The notes under the pieces were generated by a model, which saw only the letters and a program-made list of their open reading frames with translations, was not told where the DNA came from and ran no database searches. Source: Pseudomonadota bacterium (GTDB lineage: Bacteria; Myxococcota_A; Polyangia; Polyangiales; Polyangiaceae). From it: 59,056 bases of DNA. Positions 9,398-18,660 of this stretch are shown here, one piece after another. The stretch spans positions 1 through 59,056 of the forward strand of contig JAEYVE010000105.1 of the NCBI GenBank assembly GCA_023432025.1, read 5' to 3'. Both the position numbers and the translations under genes were made by a program. Numbering within the stretch: the stretch's first letter is position 1; the number at the start of each line of letters is the position of its first letter.

Positions 9398-11491
9398 TTA
9401 CTTCTTGTTCTTGGCTTCTTCCTTGGCCTTTACCTGCTCCTTGACCTTCTCGAGGATCTGGCGCGGGCAAGGCGCGTAGTGGCTGAACTCCATGGAGAAC
9501 TGACCACGACCCGACGTCGACGAGCGGAGGTCGCCGATGTAGCCGAACATTTCGGAGAGCGGCACCTCGGCCTTGATGCGCACGTTGGTGGCGCCCGACT
9601 CCTGGCCGCTGATCATGCCGCGACGACGATTCAGGTCGCCGATGACGTCACCGACGTTGTCGTCCGGCACGAACACGTCGACCTTCATGATGGGCTCGAG
9701 CAGCTCGGGACCCGCCTTCGGCATCGACTGACGGAACGCGGCCTTGGCGGCCACTTCGAACGCGATCTGCGACGAGTCGACCGCGTGGAAGGCGCCGTCC
9801 GTCAGCGTGACCTTCACGTCCACGACGGGGAAGCCAATGAGCGGCCCCTTGTCCATCATGACCTTGAAGCCCTTTTCGACGGCCGGGATGAACTCCTTCG
9901 GGACCGTGCCGCCCACGACCGTGGACTCGAACACGAAGCCGGAGCCCTTCTCGAGAGGCTCGATGGTGTAGTCGATCTTGGCGTACTGACCGGTACCACC
10001 CGTCTGCTTCTTGTGGGTGTAGCTGTCGCTCACCGCGCGCGTGATGGACTCGCGGTAGGCCACCTGCGGCTCGCCCACGGTCGCCTCGACGCCGTAGGTG
10101 CGCTTCAGGATGTCCACCTTGATGTCCAGGTGGAGCTCGCCCATGCCCTTCAAGATGGTCTCGCCGGACTCCTGATCCACTTCCACGTAGAAGGACGGAT
10201 CTTCCGCCACCATCTTGCTGAGGGTGGTCGACATCTTTTCGCTGTTGGCCTTGTCCTTCGGATAGATGGCCACCGAAATGACCGGATCCGGGAACACCAT
10301 CGGCTCGAGCGTGGCCGGGTTCTTTTCGTCCGCCAGGGTGTGACCCGTGCGCACGTTCTTGAGGCCGACGAGCGCCACGATGTCACCCGCCTGGGCGCTG
10401 TCGATCATGGTGCGGTCGTTGGCGTGCATTTCCACCATGCGGCCGATGCGCTCGGTCTTGCCGGTGGCGGTGTTGACGACGTTGTCACCCTTGTTCAGGC
10501 GCCCCGAGTAGATGCGCGTGAAGGTGAGCGAGCCGAAGCGGTCGTCCATGATCTTGAAGGCGAGCGCGCGGAGCGGGCCGTCCGGATCGACGATGGCGAA
10601 CTTGCCGGTTTCGTTGCCCTCGAGATCGACCTCGGGCTGCGGCGGCACTTCCGTCGGGTTCGGCAGGTAGTCCACCACGCCGTCGAGCACCTTCTGCACG
10701 CCCTTGTTCTTGAACGAGGAGCCACAGAACGTGGGGAAGAACGACAGGCTGATGGTGCCCTTGCGGATGCACTTCTTGATCGTGTCGATGTCGGGCTCTT
10801 CGCCCTCGAGGTACTTCTCCATCGCGGCGTCGTCTTGCTCGACGGCGATCTCGATGAGCTCGGCGCGGTACTTTTCGACCAGCTCCTTCATGTCCGCCGG
10901 CACGTCCTCGACGACGTAGTTTTCCGGCCTGCCGGTGTCGTCCCAGATGTACGCCTTGCGCTCGAGCAGATCGACGACGCCCTTGAACTCGTGTTCGGCG
11001 CCGATCGGCAGCACCATGACGAGCGGCTTGGCGCCCAACACGTTCTTGACCTGATTGACGACGCGGTAGAAGTCCGCGCCCAAGCGGTCGAGCTTGTTCA
11101 CGTAGATGAGGCGAGCCACGCGCGACTCGTTCGCGTAGCGCCAGTTCGTTTCCGACTGCGGCTCCACGCCGCCGGAGCCACAGAACACGCCGATGCCGCC
11201 GTCGAGCACCTTGAGCGAGCGGTACACCTCGATGGTGAAGTCGACGTGGCCGGGCGTGTCGATGACGTTGAAGCGGTGCTCTTTCCAGTAGCAAGTCGTG
11301 GCGGCGGACTGGATCGTGATGCCGCGCTCCTGCTCCTGCACCATGAAGTCCGTCGTGGCAGCGCCGTCGTGCACCTCACCCGTCTTGTGGATTTTGCCCG
11401 TGAGCTTGAGGATGCGCTCCGTCGTCGTGGTCTTGCCGGCGTCGACGTGGGCGAAAATGCCAATGTTTCGGTACTTGCTGAGGTCGGTCAT
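9398..11491 (-). CDS. fusA2: Elongation factor G, stand-alone second type
   Basis: A full-length 697-residue translational GTPase. P-loop HVDAGKTTTTERIL, switch II DTPGHVDF and guanine-binding NKLD are all intact, and domains II-V follow in normal order to FSMEFSHYAPCP. EF-G moves tRNA and mRNA on the ribosome. The sequence TTCYWKEHRFNVIDTPG and GSGGVEPQSETNWRYANES matches the second EF-G type found in Pseudomonas and Vibrio (fusB/fusA2-like), more than the str-operon EF-G. No rpsL, rpsG or tuf gene is near, which supports a paralogue. Whether it translocates or works in recycling is not visible. Confidence 0.93.
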   Translation of the reverse strand: MTDLSKYRNIGIFAHVDAGKTTTTERILKLTGKIHKTGEVHDGAATTDFMVQEQERGITIQSAATTCYWKEHRFNVIDTPGHVDFTIEVYRSLKVLDGGIGVFCGSGGVEPQSETNWRYANESRVARLIYVNKLDRLGADFYRVVNQVKNVLGAKPLVMVLPIGAEHEFKGVVDLLERKAYIWDDTGRPENYVVEDVPADMKELVEKYRAELIEIAVEQDDAAMEKYLEGEEPDIDTIKKCIRKGTISLSFFPTFCGSSFKNKGVQKVLDGVVDYLPNPTEVPPQPEVDLEGNETGKFAIVDPDGPLRALAFKIMDDRFGSLTFTRIYSGRLNKGDNVVNTATGKTERIGRMVEMHANDRTMIDSAQAGDIVALVGLKNVRTGHTLADEKNPATLEPMVFPDPVISVAIYPKDKANSEKMSTTLSKMVAEDPSFYVEVDQESGETILKGMGELHLDIKVDILKRTYGVEATVGEPQVAYRESITRAVSDSYTHKKQTGGTGQYAKIDYTIEPLEKGSGFVFESTVVGGTVPKEFIPAVEKGFKVMMDKGPLIGFPVVDVKVTLTDGAFHAVDSSQIAFEVAAKAAFRQSMPKAGPELLEPIMKVDVFVPDDNVGDVIGDLNRRRGMISGQESGATNVRIKAEVPLSEMFGYIGDLRSSTSGRGQFSMEFSHYAPCPRQILEKVKEQVKAKEEAKNKK

Positions 11492-11869
11492 GACTGCCTG
11501 TCGTTTCGTTCTCGGGCCGCGGTCCTTCGGGCCGCCCAGGGTCGGGGGCGCGGACCTTACAGGGCCAAGGCCCGCCGCTCAATAACACTCGGATCGGCCG
11601 CGAGCAGGCAGAATCGACGGCGCTTTGGCCCCCCGCCCCGGCCAACAGCTGGAAATCGCGCCGAATTCTGACGCACCTGAATCGGCGAAGGTACGGTGGC
11701 AGGGCTCACACAGCCGGGCTGGTCGACCTCAGCGGCGCCGCTTCTTCGATGACGAACGCCAGGGGGGGCGGCTCGCACGGCAACGCCCGACTCCGGGCCC
11801 CAGTCGCCCGCGCTCCGCCCAGGAGGCGGGGGTGAAGCTCCGCCACCACCGCATCGGAGCAGTGCCACC
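11492..11869. other. Intergenic gap upstream of the EF-G gene
   Basis: About 380 bases between the EF-G start and the stop of the next minus-strand gene. The frames crossing it look like noise (Arg, Ser and Pro-rich). It should contain the EF-G promoter; I see no convincing -10/-35 pair, RNA gene or strong hairpin. Confidence 0.45.
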
Positions 11870-12607
11870 TCAGGGTCGTCCCAAGCGCTCCTGCACCTTC
11901 TCACCCGGGCGTCGGGGGTACATGCGGCGCGCCTTACCGAGCCATCTCCACGTGAGCTCGGAGAGCACGACCACGAGGGACTCGCCCCGGTCCACGCGCT
12001 TGGCCACCAGAAAACGGCGACCTCTGTCGAGCACTCGCAAGGTGAGCGTGTCGTCGACGAAGGCTCCGTTCCATTTTTTGCGACAGAGCTCGAGCACCAT
12101 CTCGCCGCGCCCCGTGCGGAGCGCAGTGACGCCACGCACGAAAATCGGACGACGCTCGGTCACCTTCGAGAGCGCGGCGTCCGACCAAAACTCGGCGGCG
12201 TACCAGTGCCCGGGCGTGAGCAAGAACGCCGGCTCCGAAGACTTGTGATCGGAGGTTGACGCCACCACGCGGAGCGTTGTCGCACACTCGTAGAGTACAC
12301 GCATGTAACCCGCTTGCTCCGGCACCCGGCGACTGAGCAGCGACGCTGCATCGTAGAGGACCAGGCAGTGAACGCCGTCGCACCCGAGGTGCAGCGCGAT
12401 GCGCTCCAGAATTTCCTCTTCGCCCGGCACCACCTCGAGCGGCGACAAGTCGCAGTCCGCCAGCGGCACCGCCGCGCCCGCGACGCGATAGTAGTAGTCA
12501 ATGGCGTGACGAAGCGCGAGAAGCCGAGCCGCGACCTCCTGGCGCCGCTCCTCGTACTCCGGCGTGCCGCGTTTGAGGTACTCGTCCCACATCGTGATGC
12601 ACGGCAT
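11870..12607 (-). CDS. Hypothetical protein
   Basis: I do not recognise this protein of about 245 residues. It is soluble in appearance, mixed alpha/beta, and has no signal peptide. The region GEEEILERIALHLGCDGVHC and LVLYDAASLLSRRVPEQAGY resembles a real folded domain, and the C-terminal 80 residues are basic with beta-like patterns. The frame extends to a GTG at 12676, but the first 23 residues are Ser/Arg-rich, so I prefer the ATG at 12607; the ATG at 12592 is another option. It is divergent from the next gene. Confidence 0.6.
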   Translation of the reverse strand: MPCITMWDEYLKRGTPEYEERRQEVAARLLALRHAIDYYYRVAGAAVPLADCDLSPLEVVPGEEEILERIALHLGCDGVHCLVLYDAASLLSRRVPEQAGYMRVLYECATTLRVVASTSDHKSSEPAFLLTPGHWYAAEFWSDAALSKVTERRPIFVRGVTALRTGRGEMVLELCRKKWNGAFVDDTLTLRVLDRGRRFLVAKRVDRGESLVVVLSELTWRWLGKARRMYPRRPGEKVQERLGRP

Positions 12608-12722
12608 GCGCCCGAGTTTGCCGTGCGGCGACAGAGACCGCGAGCGCGACGCAGACAGAGAATGTCCGACCCTCACGACTTACTCTCTAGTCGCTCGTCC
12701 GCGGCGCGCTTACTCAGTCACG

Positions 12723-13184
12723 ATGACCGAACAGCACTCGCAGGAACTATCGAACGGCCACCCTCTGCCCCCCTCGGAAGTCGCGCGACCAGCCGTGTTC
12801 CGCGCCTTCATTGGTGGCTTCATGGGACCCTCATTCTCCGTGGAGCTCGACGGCGACGAGTTGGTGTATCGCCACTCGCCAGGCGCTTACGCCAACTGGC
12901 AGGAGCTGCGCCTCGACGCCGCGAGCCTCGACTGGGACGCCCTACGCGCAACGCTCGACGAGCTAAACGTGTGGCGTTGGCGCGACGACTACCGTTCGTC
13001 CGTGATCGACGGCACCCACTGGTCACTCCATCTCGCGTGGGGGGAAAGCTCGTGCAGCGCAGGAGGCGCGAACTGTTACCCAGACAGTCACGCCGAGCCC
13101 TTTCCGGGCTCCGAGCCGTCACCGACGTTCGAGTGCTATCTCTCCGCCGTCCAGCGCCTGCTGGGCGGGCGAAGGTTTCGGTAG
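12723..13184 (+). CDS. Hypothetical protein, 153 residues
   Basis: No family recognised with certainty. The middle has a clear folded pattern: a beta-rich SFSVELDGDELVYRH, then a helix ending in LRATLDELNVWRWRDDY, then DGTHWSLHLAWGESSCSAGGANCYP, and a final helix. This resembles small bacterial proteins that measure or bind through a W-rich sheet, but the role is unknown. The ATG at 12723 follows an unlike, Arg-rich upstream stretch. It converges on the DUF262 gene with 24 bases between stops. Confidence 0.6.
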   Translation: MTEQHSQELSNGHPLPPSEVARPAVFRAFIGGFMGPSFSVELDGDELVYRHSPGAYANWQELRLDAASLDWDALRATLDELNVWRWRDDYRSSVIDGTHWSLHLAWGESSCSAGGANCYPDSHAEPFPGSEPSPTFECYLSAVQRLLGGRRFR

Positions 13185-13208
13185 CGGTGCCCCTCGCTCA
13201 TCGACGCC

Positions 13209-14975
13209 TTACCTCAGCCTCTCGAAGCCCCACCGAATCACCTGCGCAATCAGCGCACGCCGCACTTCGAGGAACGCGGGGTAGCTCATGGTTTCCCACC
13301 CCTCGGGCAGCGCGTGGTGCTCCTGCATTCTCTTCCACTCGTCGGCTGAAAAGCGCTCGCGGATCTGCGGCACGTACTGGCTCGGCGGGGTGTCCTTGAT
13401 GGCGACGTTTTCCGGCCACTCCAGCAGCGCGAAGTTGGCGGCCTGGTTGACTTGCTTGATGTCACTCACTCCCTCGCGCCCGAGCCACGCGCGGGGGAAC
13501 AAGTGGTGGCGCTCGAGCGGCTTTCTCCGCGACCTGGTGAGTGGATCGATGAGATCGCCGATTCTCTTGTGCGAAAACAAGACCGGGGCGCCCAGCAGAT
13601 TCTGAGCCGCGATGTAGGCGAAGACTGCTGGGTTTCTGGCGGAAGAATTGTCCAACTTTCCGGGCAACGTCACGGTCCAAAAGTCGCCCGTCAGCTCGCG
13701 GGCCATCAGCTCGTCGAGCTGCGCAAGAAAGGCTTCCGCGCCGTCGAGCGCGCCCAACCGATTCAAGTCCGACTCCATGACGCTTTCGGGCGACGACGTC
13801 GTGTAACGTTGGGTCAGGCTCGTGAAGAAGAACCAACGACCGATCGCCTTTTGGAGCCGGTGCTCGGGCACGTGAAATCTGTCCCTGCCAATGAGGTAAA
13901 AGGCGTAGCCGTACACCAGAGCGTTGTACGACGAGACCATCTCGCGACTGCGAAAGCCGGCGCCCACCAGCGAGCTCAAAAACTGGTGCCAGTGCGTGAG
14001 GTTCAGCACCTTCGCTTGCGCGACCTTCAACAGCTCGAACTGCGCCTCTCGTCTCTCCGCCGAGTACTCGCCTGTCTCGAGATCTTTTCCGCGGAGCACC
14101 TGGTACACGCTCTTCAAACGACCGCGACCGAAAGCCAAAGCTACGGCCACGCGCAAGAGTTGGTCGGGATCCGGCTCGATGAAGTAGTTGAAGGACGAAG
14201 CTGCTCCACCCGGTGCCGACGGCACCCGCGCCTCCCTGCAAAACTTCTCCAGCGCGTGCCGTCCTTCGTCCCAAAAGACGGAGAGCAGCGTCAAAATGAA
14301 GTCGGATTGATTGAGTTTGACGCCCTCGCTGTTGATGCGAACGAAGATGTCGGCCACCTGCTCTTCATCGACCGTGGACGTGATTTCGAGGGCGGTGAAC
14401 GGGTACTTCTGCAGGTCGAAGAGGCGGTCCAGGTTGTGACTGATGCGCTCCTCCTCTTCGTCCGAAAGCTCCACCTTCGCCTTCAACGATTGGAGAAAGC
14501 CCCTCACCATTTGGTAGCTGGACTTCCCAGAAGCCCAGAGCTCGGAAATGTTCGGGATCCACTCCGGGTCCTTGCGCACCGCCGCGTCCGCCACGTCGAA
14601 CTTGCCGTCCCGAGGACGAAACGCAATTTCGATGAGTCGTTCGGAGTAGTCCTCGTCCAAGACCTTCTGGCCGCGAAACACCGCGTACAGGGACGTGAGG
14701 CGCTGCTGACCATCCACGATCAACCGCTGCGGCGCCTCGTGTTGTCTCGCCTTGACGCCGATCTGCTTGGCGCCCGGCGCGGCATTCTCCCAGAAGAGAA
14801 AGTAGCCCACCGGAAAGCCGCGATACATCGAGTCGAAGAGGTCCCGCACCTTCGTGTTCGACCAAACGAACGGCCGCTGAATGTCCGGGAGGCCGATGTC
14901 ACCGATGTCGATGTAGTGAAGCAACCCGGACAAATCGTAATCAACGCGCTTGAAGCAAGTCTTCTGGTCGCTCAT
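13209..14975 (-). CDS. GmrSD-like DUF262/HNH nuclease
   Basis: A 588-residue protein with the layout of GmrSD-type (type IV) restriction enzymes in one chain. The N-terminal DUF262 domain carries DIQRPFVW (31-38) and the DGQQRLTSL motif (88-96) that in this family binds and hydrolyses NTP. The C-terminal part carries an HNH/DUF1524-like nuclease motif: ERHHLFPRAWL at 488-498 followed by Asn residues in NQAANF and ENVAIKDT. Family knowledge predicts NTP-dependent cutting of modified phage DNA. No separate partner is nearby. It marks the left edge of the defence island. A TATGTTAAAT stretch just upstream could be part of the promoter. Confidence 0.85.
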   Translation of the reverse strand: MSDQKTCFKRVDYDLSGLLHYIDIGDIGLPDIQRPFVWSNTKVRDLFDSMYRGFPVGYFLFWENAAPGAKQIGVKARQHEAPQRLIVDGQQRLTSLYAVFRGQKVLDEDYSERLIEIAFRPRDGKFDVADAAVRKDPEWIPNISELWASGKSSYQMVRGFLQSLKAKVELSDEEEERISHNLDRLFDLQKYPFTALEITSTVDEEQVADIFVRINSEGVKLNQSDFILTLLSVFWDEGRHALEKFCREARVPSAPGGAASSFNYFIEPDPDQLLRVAVALAFGRGRLKSVYQVLRGKDLETGEYSAERREAQFELLKVAQAKVLNLTHWHQFLSSLVGAGFRSREMVSSYNALVYGYAFYLIGRDRFHVPEHRLQKAIGRWFFFTSLTQRYTTSSPESVMESDLNRLGALDGAEAFLAQLDELMARELTGDFWTVTLPGKLDNSSARNPAVFAYIAAQNLLGAPVLFSHKRIGDLIDPLTRSRRKPLERHHLFPRAWLGREGVSDIKQVNQAANFALLEWPENVAIKDTPPSQYVPQIRERFSADEWKRMQEHHALPEGWETMSYPAFLEVRRALIAQVIRWGFERLR

Positions 14976-15413
14976 GGCCGAATGAGCGATTTAACATACA
15001 CCTGGACGGATGGAGCGAGGAAGCAGCAACCAGACGACTACTGCCGGGCGTCCCCTGGTCACCAACCCCTCACATATGTCGCTGACACAACATCCCGAGC
15101 GCGAATGCTATGCACTTCCTCTTCGAGCATTCGCAGCTCAATGCGCACCAAATTTGGTCGCTAGGGCATCATAAAAGCTCCCGAGACCGGCTCCCACGCC
15201 CCCGCATGAATTGGATCCCCGAGCGACGCTCCCGGCCCGCCGCCCGAATATCAGGGAATATTGAGCCTCGCTCAGCGACAAACGACCGCGTCCGGTCCAC
15301 GTGACGTCGTACTGCATGGCGAATGCGGACCGGGAGTGGTCGGTTAGGTTTCCCTTGCCGTATACTCAGCTCATTGGCTAGGCTGCGCTCTTTCACGTGG
15401 AGGAGAGAATCGC
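14976..15413. other. Intergenic region with candidate promoter for the TM2 gene
   Basis: About 440 bases separate the divergent DUF262 and TM2 genes. TATACT at 15361-15366 is a good -10 match about 48 bases before the TM2 start, but no matching -35 is obvious. The remainder shows no open frame worth calling and no RNA gene that I can recognise. The part next to 14975 is relatively AT-rich, as a promoter would be. Confidence 0.4.
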
Positions 15414-15737
15414 ATGTCCGAGCTAATGACCTTGCAGCTGTCCCAACAGCTCCCGGAGAACCGTCGCGCCGAATTCTTGATGGCCTACAACGCCCGCAAG
15501 AAGGATCCGACGACTGCACTCCTTTTGTCATTCTTCCTCGGCTTCTGGGGCGTCGATCGCATGTACGCAGGTCAGGTCGGCTTGGGGGTCTTGAAGCTGT
15601 TCACGCTGGGCGGCCTGTTCGTTTGGGCGTTCTTGGACCTTTTCCTGATCCGCGGCGTGGTGGAGCGCCAGAACAACACCGCGGCGCACGAGATTTTCAC
15701 GGTCCTACAGAGCTCGAGCGCGGCGAGAGCGGCCTAG
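15414..15737 (+). CDS. TM2-domain membrane protein
   Basis: A 107-residue protein with a TM2 domain: a helix ending in KKDPTTALLLSFFLGFWG, the DRMYAGQVGLGVLKLFTLGG turn typical of the family, then a second hydrophobic helix ending in FLIRGVVE. Two membrane spans with a short conserved turn are the hallmark. The function of bacterial TM2 proteins is mostly unknown; some act near envelope stress or surface sensing. A strong GGAGAG ribosome binding site lies before the ATG. It sits between the DUF262 gene and a remnant helicase. Confidence 0.85.
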   Translation: MSELMTLQLSQQLPENRRAEFLMAYNARKKDPTTALLLSFFLGFWGVDRMYAGQVGLGVLKLFTLGGLFVWAFLDLFLIRGVVERQNNTAAHEIFTVLQSSSAARAA

Positions 15738-15805
15738 AGAGAGTGGGCGTCGCGGTGACGTTCGGTGGCGAAGGGCGCGTATTTTTGCGGCGCACCGCAG
15801 AAGAA

Positions 15806-15866
15806 GCGAAGTGCGTTCGCTCAGCCGGTGGCGCCCGTCTTGGCAGTGGTCCGCACGCTCCGCTCG
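15806..15866 (+). repeat. Dispersed repeat, copy 1
   Basis: The first 41 bases match the copy at 22314 in 39 positions, and similarity continues with small gaps to about 15890. A conserved 6-bp hairpin, AGCGAA/TTCGCT with a 5-base loop, lies at its start (15805-15821). Both copies are intergenic and in the same orientation. Copy 1 follows the TM2 gene and precedes a helicase remnant; it may be relict sequence from the end of a gene like the broken one at 22329-23210. Confidence 0.6.
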
Positions 15867-15888
15867 GGGGGGCGACCGATTCGGCGGC

Positions 15889-16189
15889 GCTCGTTTCGGC
15901 TCGCTTCCAAGGCCAGGAGGCGCCGGTCGTCATCTACTCGATGGGTACGTCCGCTTCCGAGGATGCTCCGCGTACGGTGGATTTCTTGTTCAGCCTAAAC
16001 CGCTTGAACATCGCTACGTCGCGTACGCAGGCGGTCGCCATCCTCATCGCGAGTCCGAGGCTCCTTGAGACCGAGTGCAAGGCGCCGGAGCAGATGAAGT
16101 TGGTGAACCGAGTGTGTGGAGTGGTGGAGGCAGGAGCTAAGTGCCGAGGGATGAATCGTTCGGGCACCAAGATGAAGGACTCACCTTGA
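15889..16189 (+). pseudogene. Remnant of a RecB-like nuclease/helicase, C-terminus only
   Basis: An open stretch of about 100 codons translates to VSARFQGQEAPVVIYSMGTS, EDAPRTVDFLFSLNRLNIATSR and VAILIASPRLLETECKAPEQM. These match the last part of SF1 helicases of the DNA2/NAM7 and TM0106-type RecB-nuclease group (motifs V and VI, with the arginine of NIATSR). The N-terminal nuclease and the first ATPase motifs are absent, and the upstream sequence is the dispersed repeat. So it is a fragment, not an expressed gene. Confidence 0.7.
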
Positions 16190-16290
16190 TCGACCCTAGA
16201 ACGCTCTACTAGCCTGCGCAGGTTGGTCGAGAGCCTAACCTTCTGCTGACGTCTTCGAGGAAAGGCGCCCCTCAACGACCGAGCACCTCC

Positions 16291-18660
16291 ATGACGTGGT
16301 TCCTATTGTTGCTCATCGGCGTCGGCATCTACGTTGCGTTGAAGAAGCGGAAGAAGGCCCCGACGTACGTGCCGCCAGCTCCGTACGTTCGGCAAGCGCT
16401 TCCGACAAGTTCAGTCGCTTCGTCACAGGCGACGGCCAGACCCTACGTACCTCCGGCGAGCGCCCCTCAACGCGCGCCCGAAGCGCATCTCCAAACGGCC
16501 TGGTCTCAACAGCCTCCGCAAGCGCCGAAAAGTCATGGCCGAGCCGAGCCGAAGGGACAGTTCGCCTCGGAATGCTGGCTTCCCCCCGGACGGTCGCACA
16601 GGTTCGGACCCTGGATGATCCCGGGAGGAATGCTCTACGTCGGCACGAACCTGACCGCGCCAGCGCCCGCCTACGGCATGATTCAGGAGCCAGCGCTGCT
16701 CAATCCCCTTCTCACGACTGCACAGCCCGGAACTCGCCTCGACGAGCAGCTTCCCTATTGGCCCCGATACGACCAGCTCGATCCGGCCGCTCGCGCGGCC
16801 CTCTTGAGTTGGCTCGCGACCGGTCGCCAGGATCCCGACATCAATCTTGGTCTGGTGTTCGTTTACTTCTACGGACTCGAGCGTCGCATCGTGGTCGACG
16901 CCGCCAAAGATCCGATCGCCCGCGCCGAAGTCCCTGCACTCGTCGCAGAGGTCGAACGGCTCCTGAAGATCTACGGAGACAGCGGATCGTTCAGACGCTA
17001 CGCGAACCAGCTCGTACTCTACGCCCACCTGACATACAGCGATACCCGCCTCTACCGGGAGTCCGTCGCGCTGCGCCCCCAGATGGAGCCTCACGATGTG
17101 CGCGTGCTGGTGTCTCTGGGTCAAGCGGTCCTCGATGGACAAGCCCTCTCGCCAGATTGGGCACTTGCTTGGTATCTCGTCTCGGAGGAGGTGCGCCTGC
17201 GCACACCAGCACGTAGATGCTGGGAGCAGTTCGTTCAGCTCTTTCGTGCACGATACCAGGACCGCTTTCCCGAAGGGTTGGTCGTCGCGCCCAACAAGTC
17301 TCGGCTAAAACTTCCATACACGCCAGCGAGCCCCGGACTCTCTTCGCTTCGAATCTCCCTGCCAACTGGCGAGCTGCCCGCCGTGACCCGTCTCAGCAAG
17401 CCCCTGCGTGTCATCGCGGAGATCGCGGAAGGCTGCATGGACGAACTCGACGCGTATTCTCGTCACGTCGGCAAGAGGCCGGAGGCCCATGGCCTTCAAG
17501 CAGTGGCTCTTCTTCCCGCCGAGCTCACGGACAGCAAAGACCCAAAGATCGCCGCGCTTCGCGCCGAGTTCGAGCAGCGCTTCGCCGGAGCCGCTCTATT
17601 TACGTCGCAGGCAAACTTCTTGTTCGACCATTGGCCCATCGCCGACGGCAACAAGATGACCAAACGTGAGTGCACCGAGCTGATGCATTTTCTCGACCGA
17701 TTGGGTTACGGCATCGAGCCCGATCCTCGATTCGGGGGGCCGTCGCTCGCGCGCGCGGATACAATCACTGCATTCCGGCAAGACGAACGCGGGAAGGTGA
17801 GTAGCCCGTCCAGTGAGTACGCAAGCGTCGCATTGGTCTTGCGTCTAGCCGCGCTCGTTGCAGCTGCAGATGGAACCGTCGACGCCGCGGAGCTGCGTTC
17901 CCTCGAGCTTCACGTGGAAAACGCCTTCGGCCTCACGGGTAGTGAGCGTCGTAGACTGACAGCGCACGCTCATTGGCTCGCACTGTGCCCCCCGAGTGTC
18001 GCCGGGCTCAAGAAGCGCCTCGCTCACTTGTCGGACGCCGTACGAAGGACGATTGCCGACTTCGCCGTGGCGGTGGCAAACGCCGACGGGCGTATCGAGC
18101 CAGCCGAGGTGGACGTGCTCCGCAAGCTTCACGTGCTCTTGGGCTTGGAGCCCGACCAAGTCTTCGAGGCGCTGAATCGGTCGCAAGCGCAAAGCTCGGC
18201 AGTCCCCGCCGGCCCCGTCGTGGTTCGTCCCGCCAAGCGTGAACGGGGCGGGTATGCCATTCCCTCAGAACCGCAGCCGCCGGTATCTCTCCCGCTGGTC
18301 GACATGGATGTGGTTCGTCGCAAGCTCCAGGAGACCGCACAGGTATCTGCGCTGCTTTCGGACATCTTCGTGGACGACGAAGGGCAAGCTGAAGGCGCGG
18401 CGAGCGTGGCACCTCACTCTCCGCAGAATGCTTTGGTCGGCATCGGCGCCGATCAGGTCCGGTTCCTGCGAGCCCTCTTGAGGCAAACCGAATGGGAAAT
18501 GGGGGAACTGGAGGCCTTGGCGGATGAGCATGCCATCTTGCTCGACGGAACGATCGAGGCCGTGAATGAGCTTGCGTTCGAGCAGTCCGGTGAGCCCGCG
18601 GTTGAATGGTCCAACCCCGTGGAGGTCAACGTGAAATACCTCATGGAGCTATTGGAATGA
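16291..18660 (+). CDS. Membrane-anchored TerB-N/TerB/TerB-C domain protein
   Basis: A 789-residue protein starting with one hydrophobic helix (residues 1-17, WFLLLLIGVGIYVAL) and a basic stretch, so it should sit in the inner membrane facing the cytoplasm. A Pro/Ala-rich linker follows. Residues about 95-290 look like TerB-N (CWLPPGRSHRFGPWMIPGG; DPDINLGLVFVYFYGLERR). Residues about 505-625 look like a TerB helical bundle (LAALVAAADGTVDAAELRSL; VAVANADGRIEPAEVDVLRK), with acidic residues that could bind metal. The end resembles TerB-C. Its stop overlaps the ATPase start by four bases (ATGA), so the two are translationally coupled. This domain set is known from predicted stress or phage-response loci; its biochemistry is unknown. 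Confidence 0.8.
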   Translation: MTWFLLLLIGVGIYVALKKRKKAPTYVPPAPYVRQALPTSSVASSQATARPYVPPASAPQRAPEAHLQTAWSQQPPQAPKSHGRAEPKGQFASECWLPPGRSHRFGPWMIPGGMLYVGTNLTAPAPAYGMIQEPALLNPLLTTAQPGTRLDEQLPYWPRYDQLDPAARAALLSWLATGRQDPDINLGLVFVYFYGLERRIVVDAAKDPIARAEVPALVAEVERLLKIYGDSGSFRRYANQLVLYAHLTYSDTRLYRESVALRPQMEPHDVRVLVSLGQAVLDGQALSPDWALAWYLVSEEVRLRTPARRCWEQFVQLFRARYQDRFPEGLVVAPNKSRLKLPYTPASPGLSSLRISLPTGELPAVTRLSKPLRVIAEIAEGCMDELDAYSRHVGKRPEAHGLQAVALLPAELTDSKDPKIAALRAEFEQRFAGAALFTSQANFLFDHWPIADGNKMTKRECTELMHFLDRLGYGIEPDPRFGGPSLARADTITAFRQDERGKVSSPSSEYASVALVLRLAALVAAADGTVDAAELRSLELHVENAFGLTGSERRRLTAHAHWLALCPPSVAGLKKRLAHLSDAVRRTIADFAVAVANADGRIEPAEVDVLRKLHVLLGLEPDQVFEALNRSQAQSSAVPAGPVVVRPAKRERGGYAIPSEPQPPVSLPLVDMDVVRRKLQETAQVSALLSDIFVDDEGQAEGAASVAPHSPQNALVGIGADQVRFLRALLRQTEWEMGELEALADEHAILLDGTIEAVNELAFEQSGEPAVEWSNPVEVNVKYLMELLE

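Noticed and set aside
9077..11671. Very long plus-strand frame opposite the EF-G gene
   Set aside because: Antisense shadow; translation lacks any domain and the EF-G frame is certain.
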